The notes under the pieces: generated by a model
What the model saw: only the letters and a program-made list of their open reading frames with translations
Told to the model about the DNA's origin: nothing
Databases searched by the model: none
Assembly (NCBI GenBank): GCA_024811115.1
Contig: JAKOGH010001063.1
Coordinates: 1-14,249 of the forward strand
DNA length: 14,249 nucleotides
Reading direction: 5' to 3'
DNA from: Terana coerulea
Taxonomy: Eukaryota > Basidiomycota > Agaricomycetes > Polyporales > Phanerochaetaceae
Made by a program: the position numbers and the translations under genes
Shown here: piece by piece, positions 1 to 10,462 of the stretch
How the letters are laid out: every line of letters begins with the position of its first letter
Position numbering within the stretch: position 1 is the stretch's first letter

Positions 1-75
1 CCCTTAATGCATTCAGAGCCAACGACACTTTTCTTCCCCAGGCTGCAATAGGGTGCAGCCCATTGGAATTCGACC

Positions 76-88
76 TAAGGCTCCAACC
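76..88 (+). repeat. Left terminal inverted repeat of the hAT-like element
   Basis: TAAGGCTCCAACC is matched base for base by the complement at the right end. The flanking ATTCGACC at 68-75 is the left copy of the presumed target-site duplication. Confidence 0.85.
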
Positions 89-802
89 CTATACTTTACC
101 TTTACAAAATATTTGTAGTTAAAGAGTAAAGAGTAAATAAAGGGTACTAAACAGTTTATAGAGAGTAAAGACTAGTTTATAGAGTGTTTCCGCACCAAGT
201 CCAGGGCTGCAGAAAGTATAGTTACCTACAAAGCCACAAATAAATTTTCAGATTTTCTACTACCTCTGTTGCGGTGTGGTTCAATGAGAAGGAGGTTTCG
301 GATGTCAACTTGAAAGCAGAACAGTTTTGTTTGCGCGGCGGGCCGGCGCTGCTGGGCTGAATCAAGAGCAAATTTTCAAGACTCAGAAGTTGTTCAGGAA
401 AGAGCCATGTCAGAAATGTCTCAGTAGCCTCCTATCAACTATTAGCAGCAACTATCACTGCTGACGTGCACCCTTACGAAGATGTTGGTTCAGCGTTGAA
501 CGTTGAACGAGCACCTGGGCGGGGCAATATCTCCGAGCTTTATCCGCCACTCGCTGCAGCGCATCCGAGTCCGTGCTGCGTGTTTGAACTTGTCCAAGAT
601 GTCGGCATGATCAGACATGTTGTTGCTGCACAACAGTATACACCTACATTATTGTCTGGACGCTTGCAGCAATAAACTATGTGCCCCAGGCGATACCTCT
701 ACATACTCTTTACTAAACAGTTTACACCCCTTACCGCCGTTTTGTAGTTTAAAGGTAAAGGTAAAGAGTTGTAAAGGGTTTAAAAGAGTAATTAAAGTAA
801 AT

Positions 803-815
803 GGTTGGAGCCTTA
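803..815 (-). repeat. Right terminal inverted repeat of the hAT-like element
   Basis: GGTTGGAGCCTTA is the exact complement of the left end. ATTCGACC follows at 816-823 as the right copy of the target duplication. The 816-1038 stretch after it is plain intergenic DNA downstream of the fucosidase gene; I see nothing else in it. Confidence 0.85.
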
Positions 816-1038
816 ATTCGACCTACGAGTCACGACAATTACAACTTGTTGGCCATTGACTAGCAATCTAATTTTTACATCTAAATTTCATTCGACATTT
901 GAGCTGCACGGCTGTGCATAGTGCGACATCATTGGTATGTTTCTTCTCAGCTCTTGTAAGTTAGTGGAGCTGTCACTGGCCAGTTCCGGATCGCTGGAAT
1001 GCATATAGTAGTATCATGTAGCAGTACAATCAGTTCAG

Positions 1039-4000
1039 CTATATCTGTACGTGAACTACTGCTCCTGATGTAACGGAAAACGACGCAATCGTCTTCTCCC
1101 CGGAAACGACCTCAACAGATCTTGCTCCAGAGCTAGCCTTGTCCGCGGTAAATGTCGCATTTGTCAACTTACCGCCTATCCAGGTCATGTCGAGGCTTAG
1201 TCCACCTCTGATGCGTGCCGCTCGGATAGATCCTGTCGACCATGAGGACGGAAGAGCAGGCAAGAGGGTTACAACCAGCGGGGACGAAAGCTCGGGCACG
1301 TCTGGAGCTTGAATGAGGGCGTTCTGGGAAAGCTTTAGTTGGTATGAGCGAGCGGCGAAGCGAAGTGGCACGTACGAGAACAGCGGCGGGATACCCGAAG
1401 TTGGCGTCAATTTGGAATATGGGATCCGCATCCAATGGGTCGTACAGACTGAAGAGGTTCGGCCCGAAGTTTCTCTGCACCGCGTACTGTGTTGAACGAC
1501 CCTGCCATGAGCGCGAAGATCGCACAATGCAGATATCATAGCGAAGAACCCACAGATAGCTGCTCATAGTACTTGTCCTTGTTGCCAAGCTGAGCCCATG
1601 CCGCCGCCCGCCACACCTTCTCCCATCCAGCGTCTCCGTCCGGTGCGGTGCCGTTTCCCGGTGGATGAGACTTGTTTCCGCTGCCTGAAGAACCTCAGAT
1701 TTGCTAAACGGTTTCTTGGTAGGTGGCGCCTGCAACGTAGAGTTGTAAGAAGCCAATGCGTATCCTGGGTATAGACCTATTAGATGGGAGAGGTGGCGAT
1801 GGGTGTCATTCGGAGCGTCCATGTCAATCTTCCACTCTACAAGCGTCGAAGCTAAGCAAGATCATGTAAGCGAGGTCCACTAATAGAGCTTACCTTGGAG
1901 TTGTCCCCAAGAGCCGACGTGTATGCCCTTGTCCATCTGAGTGCGTTTGGAGCGAACGTCTGCGGTAGGATGAATGACATTAATGCCCGACGAAGCAATG
2001 AGTCGCAAATCGTACCATCGAGGAAGGTCTCGTCATTATCCCCAGATGCAGCGTATCCCTTCTCTATCGCGTTGAACAGCTGCCAGATGAGCTGTTGAGA
2101 GTGAGCGCATCCTGTAACCGAAGGTCAGACTGGATCACAGAAAGTTAACCATAAGCGGACGGAGACGCACCGAGAGTTATAGGCAGCTGCTCAGGAGAGT
2201 TACACGGGGCCACGACTAAGGTCGTATCGTTGAAGTGCTGGTCCTCAATGAGCTTTGCCAGGTGGAATTCAGCGACGCCCTATAACACACTCAGTTCGGG
2301 CTCAAGCTCCTAGGGCTATAGAGCCACGCACCTTTAGCAGCGGCCATCCTTGAGATTTGAACCACTGAACATCATTTGTGTAGTCAAAGTGATCCCAGAC
2401 GTGGATCATCTGTCACAGCAGCTTGGGGTCGCACTTCAACAGAAGAATTAGGCTGTCACATACCATCCATACGGCTGACTCTGCGAAATCTTATGAGAAC
2501 GATGAGGGTTATAATTCGCCCGACCAGTACATACCTGGGTAGTCCGCCCATTGTGCCGAGTTCCCAGATAGCTTCATTCCGGTATGACCGAAGATCTAGG
2601 AATAAAGAAGCTTCTTTCAATCCTTTCGTCGAGTACTGCCACATGCATATACCGACATTCATCTATGCATCGAGCTCAATTCATGAAACGACATGAGAGC
2701 CTGAAAACCAGACAACCCACCTCGTTGTGCGTAACCCACCCCTGGCTGATATTGTACAACACTTGCGCAGTGTATGTGCCACGCGGAGCCCATGTCTTCT
2801 ACTCATTTGAAAAATCAGTGTGACGGCGGCAGCCATGGCGAGGGCTTACTTACCTCAATATAGTCGAAGAGCGGAGGTACCAGATCGCCCATGCCGGTCA
2901 TCTCAGCGAACCAGTGGTTCATTTGAATATTGATATTTGAGTCTGTAAGACACAAGCCACTTAAGCCTGGTTATCAAAAATATCATGAGATAGTAGCGCA
3001 CGATAGTCTGTAGGCAGGCGTAAATCATCAACGGCGCCGAAGAGTGCGAAGAGGAGGCTACTCACCTGCACTCCACGGAGGCGTGGTATCACTCGCCCAT
3101 TTGCCCTGCAAGTTGGCAGGAAGCACGCCGGGCGCGCTGCTGGCGAGCAGATACCTTCCGAAATTGAACAGCAACCATTCCAGGTACGTATCTCCGACGT
3201 TGGTCTGATAGGCGGTCTTCAGTTCGTCCGTAGTACGAGAGGAGTCCGGAACGGCGCCCAGGGAAAGGGAGAACGGCCCCAACAATGTCTCATAGGCGGA
3301 GACATGCGCGGATAGTAGCGATGAGTACGTCGTTGGTGTCGGGGATGGTGAAAGTGGTGAGACAGTGTCCAGCAGGGAGACCAATTTAGCGTGAGGAAGA
3401 GCCTGGCTGAAGGTGAAGTTATGAGCCGCGTCGCCGGCAGAGATATCGTACTCGGTATCGCCAGCCCACGTCACCCATGCCTCAGTTGCCCCGGTGACGA
3501 CCACGGTTGCGTTTTGGGCGGTGCTGTTGCCCGAGACCGGCGAACAAGCCACTTTCGATCCTGTGCCGACTGCATTGACGCGGAAGAGTAGCTCGTAAGC
3601 CATCCCTGGGTTGGCTACAGACCCTGTCACTTGCAGGGTAGTGTTGTCCAGGCAAGACACAGTGGCGATCGGGAGACCAGCTTCCAGTTCAGACGAAAAT
3701 GCGTAGGTAAGCTGGGGTATTTGCCCCGAGTTTGTCAGATGTTGAACACAAACTTGAGCAGAATGAGAACAGAAAGATGTGCTGTGTCGGAATAGAATTA
3801 TTGCTCAAATAAAAGAGTCTGTAAAACAAATTGACGCACCGAGTAAGGGATAAGCTCCCTTGCGACCAGGAAGTCCCTGCAACAGCTTGATCAAGGTCAA
3901 GCCATCGTGCGTAATTGCCAACTTCTCCTGTCGTATTTAACGTAGTTATCAAGTAGCCGGCACCGGCATATGAACCTGTTGAAAACATGTCTTTCAGTCA

Positions 4001-4621
4001 AAATATCATCACAGTCATCCCACAGCGTTAACTTACCGTATGCTCCTGGGTCTGTACTTAGTGCCTCGATATCTGAGCGGTAAGGAAGGCGAGTCAGTGA
4101 GCCCGGGCGATACGGATAGGCAGTTGCTAAGGTCTGCAGCTCTTACCGTCGATGGTACCGTTCTTGAATATTGTCTGGCGAATCGCTTTCACATCCACCG
4201 CCATCTGAGGACGCTCCGATGGCTGCTTATTCCCGCCATTATACAACTACGACAACAACAACAACATCAATTCAACGCAGGCGATTGTGTTGATATACGA
4301 ATCTTACTGGGTCCTGGAATGGTCCGCCGGACCAAAGCGATTCAATGTTCAGCTGCGTAGATTCGTAGGTTGTGCCTCCGGGCGTCGTGGCTAACAAATT
4401 CGTTAGTATCAGCGTGCGCTATATTAGCCAGGGTTTCGATACGTACCTGCAAGGTACCCATTTCCAATGGGAAGCCACTCTTTCGTCCAAGTCGTCCCAG
4501 GGGACTTGTACCACAGTCCGTTGCCCGACTTCGGAAACGCCGGAGGGACTGCCGAGACCGGGCGAAGCGCCGCTAAGCTCATAAGCATTGCGGAGATACA
4601 CAACAGTCCAGACAGCATCAT
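1039..4621 (-). CDS. Secreted GH95 alpha-L-fucosidase (1,2-alpha-L-fucosidase type), 18 exons, one apparent frameshift
   Basis: GH95 enzymes hydrolyse terminal alpha-1,2-linked fucose by inversion and act outside the cell. I reconstruct exons 4621-4447, 4390-4308, 4246-4147, 4072-4037, 3975-3840, 3781-3066, 2942-2854, 2798-2721, 2662-2657, 2595-2535, 2480-2464, 2409-2332, 2279-2171, 2111-2016, 1959-1894, 1836-1554, 1486-1376 and 1323-1039. Together they give about 841 residues, a normal fungal GH95 length. All introns are GT-AG and phases agree except in exon 16. The protein starts with a signal peptide (about 1-24, ending PVSA). The N-terminal motif WLPIGNGYL follows, then NIESLWSGGPF. The barrel carries THNEMNIFGHTG, NSPEQ (Glu about 555, predicted general acid), HRHLSHLIGLYPG and FQIDANFGYPAAV (Asp about 737, predicted base). 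Exon 16 lacks one base after LIHR (about residue 675), near 1657-1660. Past that point the correct sequence continues in another frame, so as read the protein would lose the base Asp. Confidence 0.93.
1653..1664 (-). other. Apparent 1-nt deletion (frameshift) in GH95 exon 16
   Basis: On the coding strand the codons for LIHR end CACCGG and run into GAAACGG. The family sequence (G-N-G-T, then G-W-E-K-V-W-R) appears only if one extra G is supplied in the CCGGG run. Exon 16 is 283 nt, one short of what its flanking intron phases require. This agrees independently with a single missing base. Confidence 0.85.
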
Positions 4622-4708
4622 GAGCTGTGAAGCCGTCTCGTTGGTAAGTACTCTGGTGCGTAGGGAAAGTGCTCAACGCACTACTTCGAAGAGCACCATT
4701 CGACCGAT

Positions 4709-4714
4709 GTTATA
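4709..4714 (-). promoter_or_regulatory. TATA-like box upstream of the GH95 gene
   Basis: The minus strand reads TATAAC about 90 bp before the fucosidase ATG (4621), a plausible core-promoter distance in fungi. It also overlaps the stop codon of the doubtful small ORF upstream, so the two readings compete. Confidence 0.3.
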
Positions 4715-5096
4715 CTGTTCGAAGAACGAGGAACACATGGCGACAGCTCAGTCGACGAGGGTCGCATGTGCTATTGCAGAAGGTCTTCTTTGAGTGGGAT
4801 GAGCATCTGCAACAACAGGTGAGCGAGTCCTGCGGGCCGTGGAAGTTATAGAAGAGACCAGTCAAGGTGATGACCATAGTGGTGATAGAAAGCAGCAAGC
4901 TGGCATGTGGTAGAAGCGTCATTGGACCAGAACAGAAGGCGCCAACAACGGAGCAATACGATTCTATTCCAGTTTGACCGCCCTTCATTTCCTCCCCGGA
5001 TAAAAGGCAAGCATCCGGCGTGCGTTTGCTGGTCATGCACTCGAACAGTGCCGAGATGAGGTCCACGACCATCGCACTTAGACTGATGGCGTTCAT
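4710..5096 (-). CDS. Doubtful small ORF, 128 residues, two hydrophobic segments
   Basis: I do not recognise this ORF. It encodes an N-terminal hydrophobic stretch (about residues 1-20), a short polar region with a GEEMKGG patch, and a second hydrophobic segment (about 60-83, rich in Leu, Ser, Thr and Ile). The tail is Cys- and Arg-rich and looks less like protein, so a missed intron after about residue 85 is possible. In its favour: the ATG at 5096 sits in CAATATGAACG, a CT-rich leader precedes it, and TATAAG lies at 5241-5236 on the minus strand. Against it: there is no recognised family, and the stop is only 88 bp from the fucosidase start. If real it may be a small membrane or secreted protein. 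It may equally be leader or promoter DNA. Confidence 0.3.
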   Translation of the reverse strand: MNAISLSAMVVDLISALFECMTSKRTPDACLLSGEEMKGGQTGIESYCSVVGAFCSGPMTLLPHASLLLSITTMVITLTGLFYNFHGPQDSLTCCCRCSSHSKKTFCNSTCDPRRLSCRHVFLVLRTV

Positions 5097-5420
5097 ATTG
5101 GAGATGGTTGGACGTTAGAGCGTGCGGGGGCGGACTATGCTGGCCGACAAAGTTGAAGTGCCAGAAGACAGAGAAATCTGCTGAAGGAGGCGGAGGTCGA
5201 GAGTCCGAGAGTTCATAGGTAGAACAGCGGGGAGGCTTATACGATTTAGAGGGTAAGCTGAGCGGAGCGCAACGTCCTCAGTTCAGGGAATTGCGACGCT
5301 GCTTGAGAGTTTTTGTACAGTTTTAGGTCTTTCGACCAGCACTCACGACTAAGCCCAAGCTCAAGAACAAGCCGGTGGACAAGCTTTAAGTACACCGCCA
5401 AGTGTCGCTCAGGTTGAACG
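5097..5420. other. Intergenic region with no supported gene
   Basis: The minus strand shows TATAAG at 5241-5236 followed by pyrimidine-rich DNA leading to the ATG at 5096, as in a basidiomycete promoter and 5' leader. I see no RNA gene and no convincing coding exon on either strand. Confidence 0.4.
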
Positions 5421-5531
5421 CATGTGGGCGTCTCATGTGTGATACGTGTGTGTCGGTATGTGCCGAAGATATGAGATTTGTGTGACTCTCATGTGGCCCG
5501 ACCACATGCCAATCATGTGTAACTTCATGTG
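5421..5531. repeat. Cluster of six CATGTG/CACATG hexamers, including a 19 bp palindrome
   Basis: Copies lie at 5421-5426, 5434-5439, 5490-5495, 5503-5508 (reverse), 5514-5519 and 5526-5531. A seventh (reverse) is at 5652-5657. The pair at 5490-5508 forms CATGTGG-5 nt-CCACATG, a perfect 7 bp inverted repeat. The cluster lies just beyond the 3' end of ORF1, where subterminal repeats of a DNA transposon would sit. The motif recurs once past the other end of the cassette (CATGTGTGTGG near 11883). Confidence 0.6.
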
Positions 5532-5716
5532 CGTTACACATAACCTGCACAGATCGCGCATATGCCCAGGTTCGTATGGTACACCTGATGATATAATTGT
5601 CTCTAGTGCGAATTTCCACGTAGCCTGTCTAGGATTACATGATTTGGTCTCCACATGAATAGGTATATATTTCAGCTGAGTCGGTCATGGTTGCAGCACA
5701 GCGGATTTCCCAGAAC

Positions 5717-8700
5717 TCAGACTCGCTTACGCTTTTGCGGCCGATATTCGGACACAGAGGAGTCAGAGCTATCGGACTCGACGCCAGCATCCATGGTACG
5801 TCTGGCGTTTTCCTCATCTACTGTCATGTCCTCGTCGTCCCGCTTCATACTCTGATTCAGAACTGGTACCGCTGTTCTGATTGTCGAGCGGTGACTCTTC
5901 ATCTGACGAGCTGTCATCATCAGAGCTAGGGTCCGACTCGGTTGGGCTTGTGGATACTGCACGACGGCGCTGTGCGGCCTGAGCAACAATACGCCGAGCA
6001 ATGTCACCGTTTGAAGCGCTGCCTGTCGGCTCGGAATTTGGCATCGTGCTCTGAGGATTCTGCAATGCCTTCTTCTGCTGCCTTCGCTGCCGCGCCGCCG
6101 TTCGCTTGCCATCATTAGTTTGACGCAGCCGACGTGCCTGCTCGACGTGTTTGGCCCTGCGATTGGGATAGAGTGCGAGAGGCGTTGTAAGAGAGTGCGA
6201 CAGCGCTTTGCGCACAAGATGAGCGTTGTGAAAGGCTGCCATGTTGACAATGAAGTGGTCCGCGAGTTGAGTTTCATGTTTCCAATAGCGTTCCGTTCGT
6301 CCCGACTCTTCGCGTTCTTGCACAATTGCACGTGTTCCCGATGCTTGACACCCAGCACGATGGCAGTCGTGCTGCGCGTTGAATTCAAATATCACATCCT
6401 GGGAGACTCTGTGAGCCACAAGAACTGAAACCGACTGAAAATCGACGCACCTGACTTGCAATCGCAATGAATGTTTGCTGCTGCTGGCGGCGATAGAGGT
6501 AAGGCATTTTCAAGATTTCATGGCGCTTCTTCGCCACTTCAAACACCTCAAGGACCGTGATGCTGTTTGCACCATCAGGTGACACCAGAATCTCGTTGAC
6601 TCGTCCCGCAGTCGATTGGTTTTCCTATTGAGTAACACCAGTCAGTATCCGTGCTCATGTACGGGCGGGCGTGTAACATGGTAAGCACGTACCTGAAAGG
6701 GTGACTTGACAAACACCCAGGAACCTTCTGTGCATACATCGCCTGACCAGGCTACGAGTGACTGTCCAGTCATCCATAATGATGTTGAGGTAAATGCTCC
6801 GTAGTTTGTAGCATCTGCCGCCTTCGTATCCGATAAGGCCCTTGTTGGTCGTACCCTTTGACCCCGCTTGAGCGGTGCAGGTCTTGCATATCCTGGGATT
6901 TCCGTAATAGCCACCAGTCAGCATACAATTCGTTGTATTAAGGCAATTGACCTTACCGGGCTGCTTGATCTCGCGAGGCTTCCATCCGACCAGGCGTTGC
7001 AGAATTGGCTGAGAGGTGATATAGTCACGGACACCCCATCCGGCCCTAGCCCAGTCACGTTCGGATTCATTCTCGGCCTGCCCTGTCGGCCAGTATCCGC
7101 CCTGTGATACGATGCTTGAAGGACTCCTGACTGGCCAGTTGGATTGCTATATCTCGGCTTGGGGCAAGGTGATTTGAGAAAATTGAGCAGTACCGGAACA
7201 CACCGTTGAAGCTCTCGAAGCACTCAGTCGAGAGCCCTACCAGCGGTCCAAAGCGCAAGAAGTCACCTCGGAGATGGGCTTGGAGATGAATCTTGATCTT
7301 CTGCACTATCTTGCTGGGATCAATCTCCGAGAACGTGTCGAGAACGTTAGCAACAGCAATATCCATGTTATCCTGCAGCCGTAAAAGTAAGCAAGTGCTC
7401 GTGACAAGTGGACCCAAACCGCACCAGGTATTGCTCTTGGTTCGTAACTTGGGGGAACCAGATGAGCGCACAGAGTTCTCCTATAGCAAGCCAAAGCTGG
7501 AGGTGCAACGGGTCGTTCACTAGATCATGAGCATGGAAGACGAGTGTTTGAACGACTGCTTTGAACTGCCGCCCGATCAACGAGCCGGCGTACTGCATGA
7601 TATAGTTCGCACGGATTGCCTGAAGCAAGAGGCCCTTGCCATTAGTTTCCTGAAGGCGAACAGCGAAATTGTTTTTCTGCTCGGTCGTCCATGATGTATG
7701 GGTCATATGCCACGCGTACAAGTTGATGATTCCGAGCAAGATAGTGTGGAGGATTTCTACTGGTGTGTCCTTCGTCGGATCGAAGCCTTTCAGTGTAAAG
7801 AATGGGTTGTAAATCTTCTCGCTGTTCTCTTCAGCCCATTTCTGGAGCTCGTCTTGAACCGACTCCTTTGAGCGAGAAGGGTCTGCAGCTCTTAGAAGTT
7901 GCGCACGCTCGAGTAGCTCATCAATCCAGTGCTGAGTGTACGCATCCTTGACGCCCGGTTTCGGTCTGCATTTCTTTGACCGGCTTCGCCACGCCAAGGC
8001 ATGCCATCTTGACTTGCTTTTCTAGCTCAGACAATATTTCCTCCTTCGTTCGCTGGGCGTTCCTGCTGAGAAGAGGCGATCGAACCCATCATCAGATTCC
8101 TTGTCTTTGTCCGTTCCACCAGCCGTCGCACTTCCGACAGAACAAGTTGCCACCGCTTCCAATATGAGCAGAGACTTCGCTCTGCATAGGGTTGTCGGAT
8201 GGCGCTGCGTTGACAAAAATGCGAAATCGTAGGCTTTCACCTGATATTCCATCACGTACAATCACTGGTGTTGTGTGTGTTGACTGGATGACGTCTTTGA
8301 ATGCCGCAAACTGTTCGGAGATAGTGGCGTTGGGCTGACGTCGAAATGAAATGGGTATGGAATTCTTGCTGAAGAAGCTCGCGGGGTAGGTTTCGATGGG
8401 TGATATATGCGTTCCAATGTTTATTCCATGACTTCGAACGGTTACCAGACACGTCGTCACCAAAATAATCAACGAGACTGGTATACAGCGGATCGCCTTG
8501 TGCCAGCTCTCGTAGAGGATTGGGCATCTCCTTAGGGTATCCCCAAGAGTGTGCGCGTGCTATACGATCACATATTAGTCTTGCAATCGAGTGAAGCTGA
8601 TAAATACTCAAACGCACCATCCCACTTCGGAATCTTTGAGCTATCCTCTAAGTCGTGGTAGTTGTCTTGAAGACCATCTGCTGGTATGAAAACTGACTCG

Positions 8701-10164
8701 CTGTCATGAACAGATGCTATTCCCTGTGATTATCAGGGAGAATTAGGTCTAAATGAGGTGGGATAGTCGCAGTAGCCCAACATACCTCGCTATCGAGAGT
8801 TACTTCCCATGCATCGGCATGTACACGGCCCTCAGACACGACCCATCGGAAAGGGATTACAAGCTGCCCATCCTTCATGCGAGCCAATTCATTCACGTAG
8901 AAGTGGCGTCCGCCTCCAGTGTCGTACATTGGGCTTAGCGCATCAAGGTCCATTTGGTGGCGCCATTTATTCACGTGCCAGACTTCACGGATCCCCTCAG
9001 GACCAGGGATCTCTGGGTAAACATGGATAAAGCGGCGGGTCTCTGGATTCGATCAATCCTGTGCGACAAGCATGTAAGTGCCAAGCTAACAAGAGTTACA
9101 GAACCCAAAAATCCTGTAAGAAAATGCACACACCTTCGCAATGATACTTCTGGGATCGTTCATGTAGAAGACATTGCCAAACGCTGACTCGCATTTGACA
9201 GTTGGCACTCCACAATGCTCGCTGAAGGGACTTCTGGGTCTTGCGTAAACGGTCCAGAGATGGCACGTCAGCGTACGCCCCAGTTCTTTGAGCATCCAGA
9301 CCAGAACGCTCATGAGCGTATTTGATACTCGAAGTCGTGGTAGATTATCCAACAGATCGAGCATAAACATCTGTATAGTCAGTTGGTGAGACACTCCACA
9401 TCCTCTGAAGTACGAGCATGGCTTACTGTTTTTGACTCATACGGCGCCCCACTCAGCATGCTGTTCTTGCCGGAAGGACGCTCGAATCCTCCTGCAATCT
9501 CGGCCTCAACAGTCTCCCTCGACGGCCGGTTCTTGGATATCTTAAACAAACACAACTTCGCGGTCAGCTACAGCTCGCGCTAACGGTGCGGCCTATTAAA
9601 TTCGAAATGCAATGTACTCACTCAAACAGCCCAGGATATCGGCCAAAATATCATCTTCCTCCGCATTGTTGTCAAGTAACTCGTCGGCACTACTGTCGCC
9701 ACCTCCAGCCGTTTCACGACCTTCAGTAGTTGCATCCCAGAGCTCGAATGCCTTCACTTGTCGGAGCCAACGAAGCCGGGCTTGAATAGACGCCGCTCGA
9801 GGGTCCTCTCCAGCGCATAGCTGCGCTGCATGCGGATCGGCGTCGAACGCCTCCCACATGCTCTCTTCTTCTGCACTGACCACGGGCTGCCGTGGTTCTC
9901 TCCTTTCCTCATGTCGGATGTGAACGGCAGCCAGTCGAGATGGCTGCTCTTGTGCTGCTTCTTCTTCTGCACGCTGAACGCGTTGAGCAGCGGTAAGTTG
10001 TGCTTGACGTCGCTCGCACTGCTCCGCTGCGACTTGATGTGTTTCTTCCCTTCAGATGCGCATTCAAGCTCGCTCGCTGCATCCATGATCCCCCTTCCTC
10101 CTGGAGAGCAGTATGTGCAGCGAACAAGACCAGGGTTGCTTGGAGAAGCTATCACAACTGTCAT
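5717..10164 (-). pseudogene. ORF1 of divergent cassette: large agaricomycete multicopy family, probable Tnp2/Plavaka-like transposase, broken
   Basis: Likely exons: 10164-9622, 9540-9427, 9370-9134, 9058-8786, 8723-8618, 8559-7425, 7372-6957, 6892-6693, 6624-6451 and 6398-5717, about 1,290 codons. I recognise the family but know no established function. Motifs in order: an N-terminal zinc-finger-like CTYCSPGG with SLNAHL; an acidic stretch; [76 protein letters not shown] with CRKC; GFDPTKDTPVEILHTILLG; ECFESFNGVFRYC; GSWVFVKSPF; HDCHRAGC; and an acidic tail ending in a basic KRKR signal. The order CxxC, then DTPVEILH, then ECFESFN resembles CACTA/Tnp2 and Plavaka transposases (inference). It is not intact: an in-frame TGA at 9055-9053 replaces the expected Trp of DWSNP. 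Frame breaks fall near 10092, 10052, 9278, 9224, 8338, 8127, 8052, 7955, 7099 and 5851, and the exon 1/2 phases disagree. Confidence 0.8.
9053..9055 (-). other. In-frame TGA in ORF1 exon 4
   Basis: Exon 4 opens, after a clean CACAG acceptor, with GAT TGA TCG AAT CCA. Homologues as I recall them read D-W-S/A-N-P here, so TGG appears to have become TGA. The 89 codons that follow are open and match the family. Confidence 0.75.
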
Positions 10165-10462
10165 AGCCCGGTAAGTCTCTGTCTATACTCTCTCAATGAC
10201 CGAGAGCTCACAGACTGGCAGAGCATTGATTTTCGGTGGCATGATGCTGGAGTCCAAGCCAGCAACACAGAGCACAGGAAAGACTGAATTATCAGGTGAG
10301 TTTGGTGGTGCAGAAGGGAAGAGAGTTGCCAGGAGTGCTGTGGCCACTTGGTCTCGCGAACGGACAATTGACCACTCACTTGTAGGCCACCTCCCGTTTC
10401 GGTATTAAAACCTGCATCTCAACCCAGGACTTTGCTCTCTCACCTCTCACCCCAACTTTAAC
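10165..10462. promoter_or_regulatory. Shared divergent promoter region between ORF1 and ORF2
   Basis: About 300 bp separate the two start codons, which face away from each other. On the plus side TATTAAAA (10403-10410) lies about 55 bp before ORF2, followed by CT-rich DNA and AACATGG at the start. On the minus side AGTATAGA lies about 25 bp before the ORF1 ATG. The ORFs found inside this stretch resemble no protein I know. Confidence 0.5.
10403..10410 (+). promoter_or_regulatory. TATA-like box of ORF2
   Basis: TATTAAAA is followed by a CT-rich tract and the ATG at 10463, the usual layout of a basidiomycete core promoter. Confidence 0.45.

Larger units (their letters stand above)
76..815. mobile_element. 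Non-autonomous hAT-like element (MITE-like), 740 bp
   Basis: The ends form a perfect 13 bp inverted repeat: TAAGGCTCCAACC at 76-88 and its complement at 803-815. The flanks carry an 8 bp direct repeat, ATTCGACC, at 68-75 and 816-823. If the repeat is trimmed to 12 bp, the duplication could instead be read as 10 bp (67-76 and 815-824). An 8 bp duplication with short terminal repeats starting TA/CA is typical of the hAT superfamily. Both subterminal zones are rich in motifs such as TTTACCTTTAC and AAAGAGTAAA, and TAAACAGTTTA occurs near both ends. The interior has only short unconvincing ORFs and no transposase, so it must be mobilised in trans. The repeats and duplication are seen directly; the hAT assignment is inference. 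Confidence 0.82.

Noticed and set aside
466..859. Short plus-strand frames inside the hAT-like element
   Set aside because: They overlap one another, run into the AT-rich subterminal zone and resemble no transposase or known protein.
5386..5658. His-rich frames on both strands near the CATGTG cluster
   Set aside because: The His/Met content comes from the repeated CATGTG/CACATG words, not from a protein.
6120..6428. Plus-strand frame of 102 codons
   Set aside because: It lies antisense to the HDCHRAGC exon of ORF1, which is clearly the coding strand.
9830..10408. Plus-strand frames opposite ORF1 exon 1 and in the divergent promoter
   Set aside because: The minus strand carries the ORF1 family sequence in this region; the plus frames are shadows or promoter DNA.
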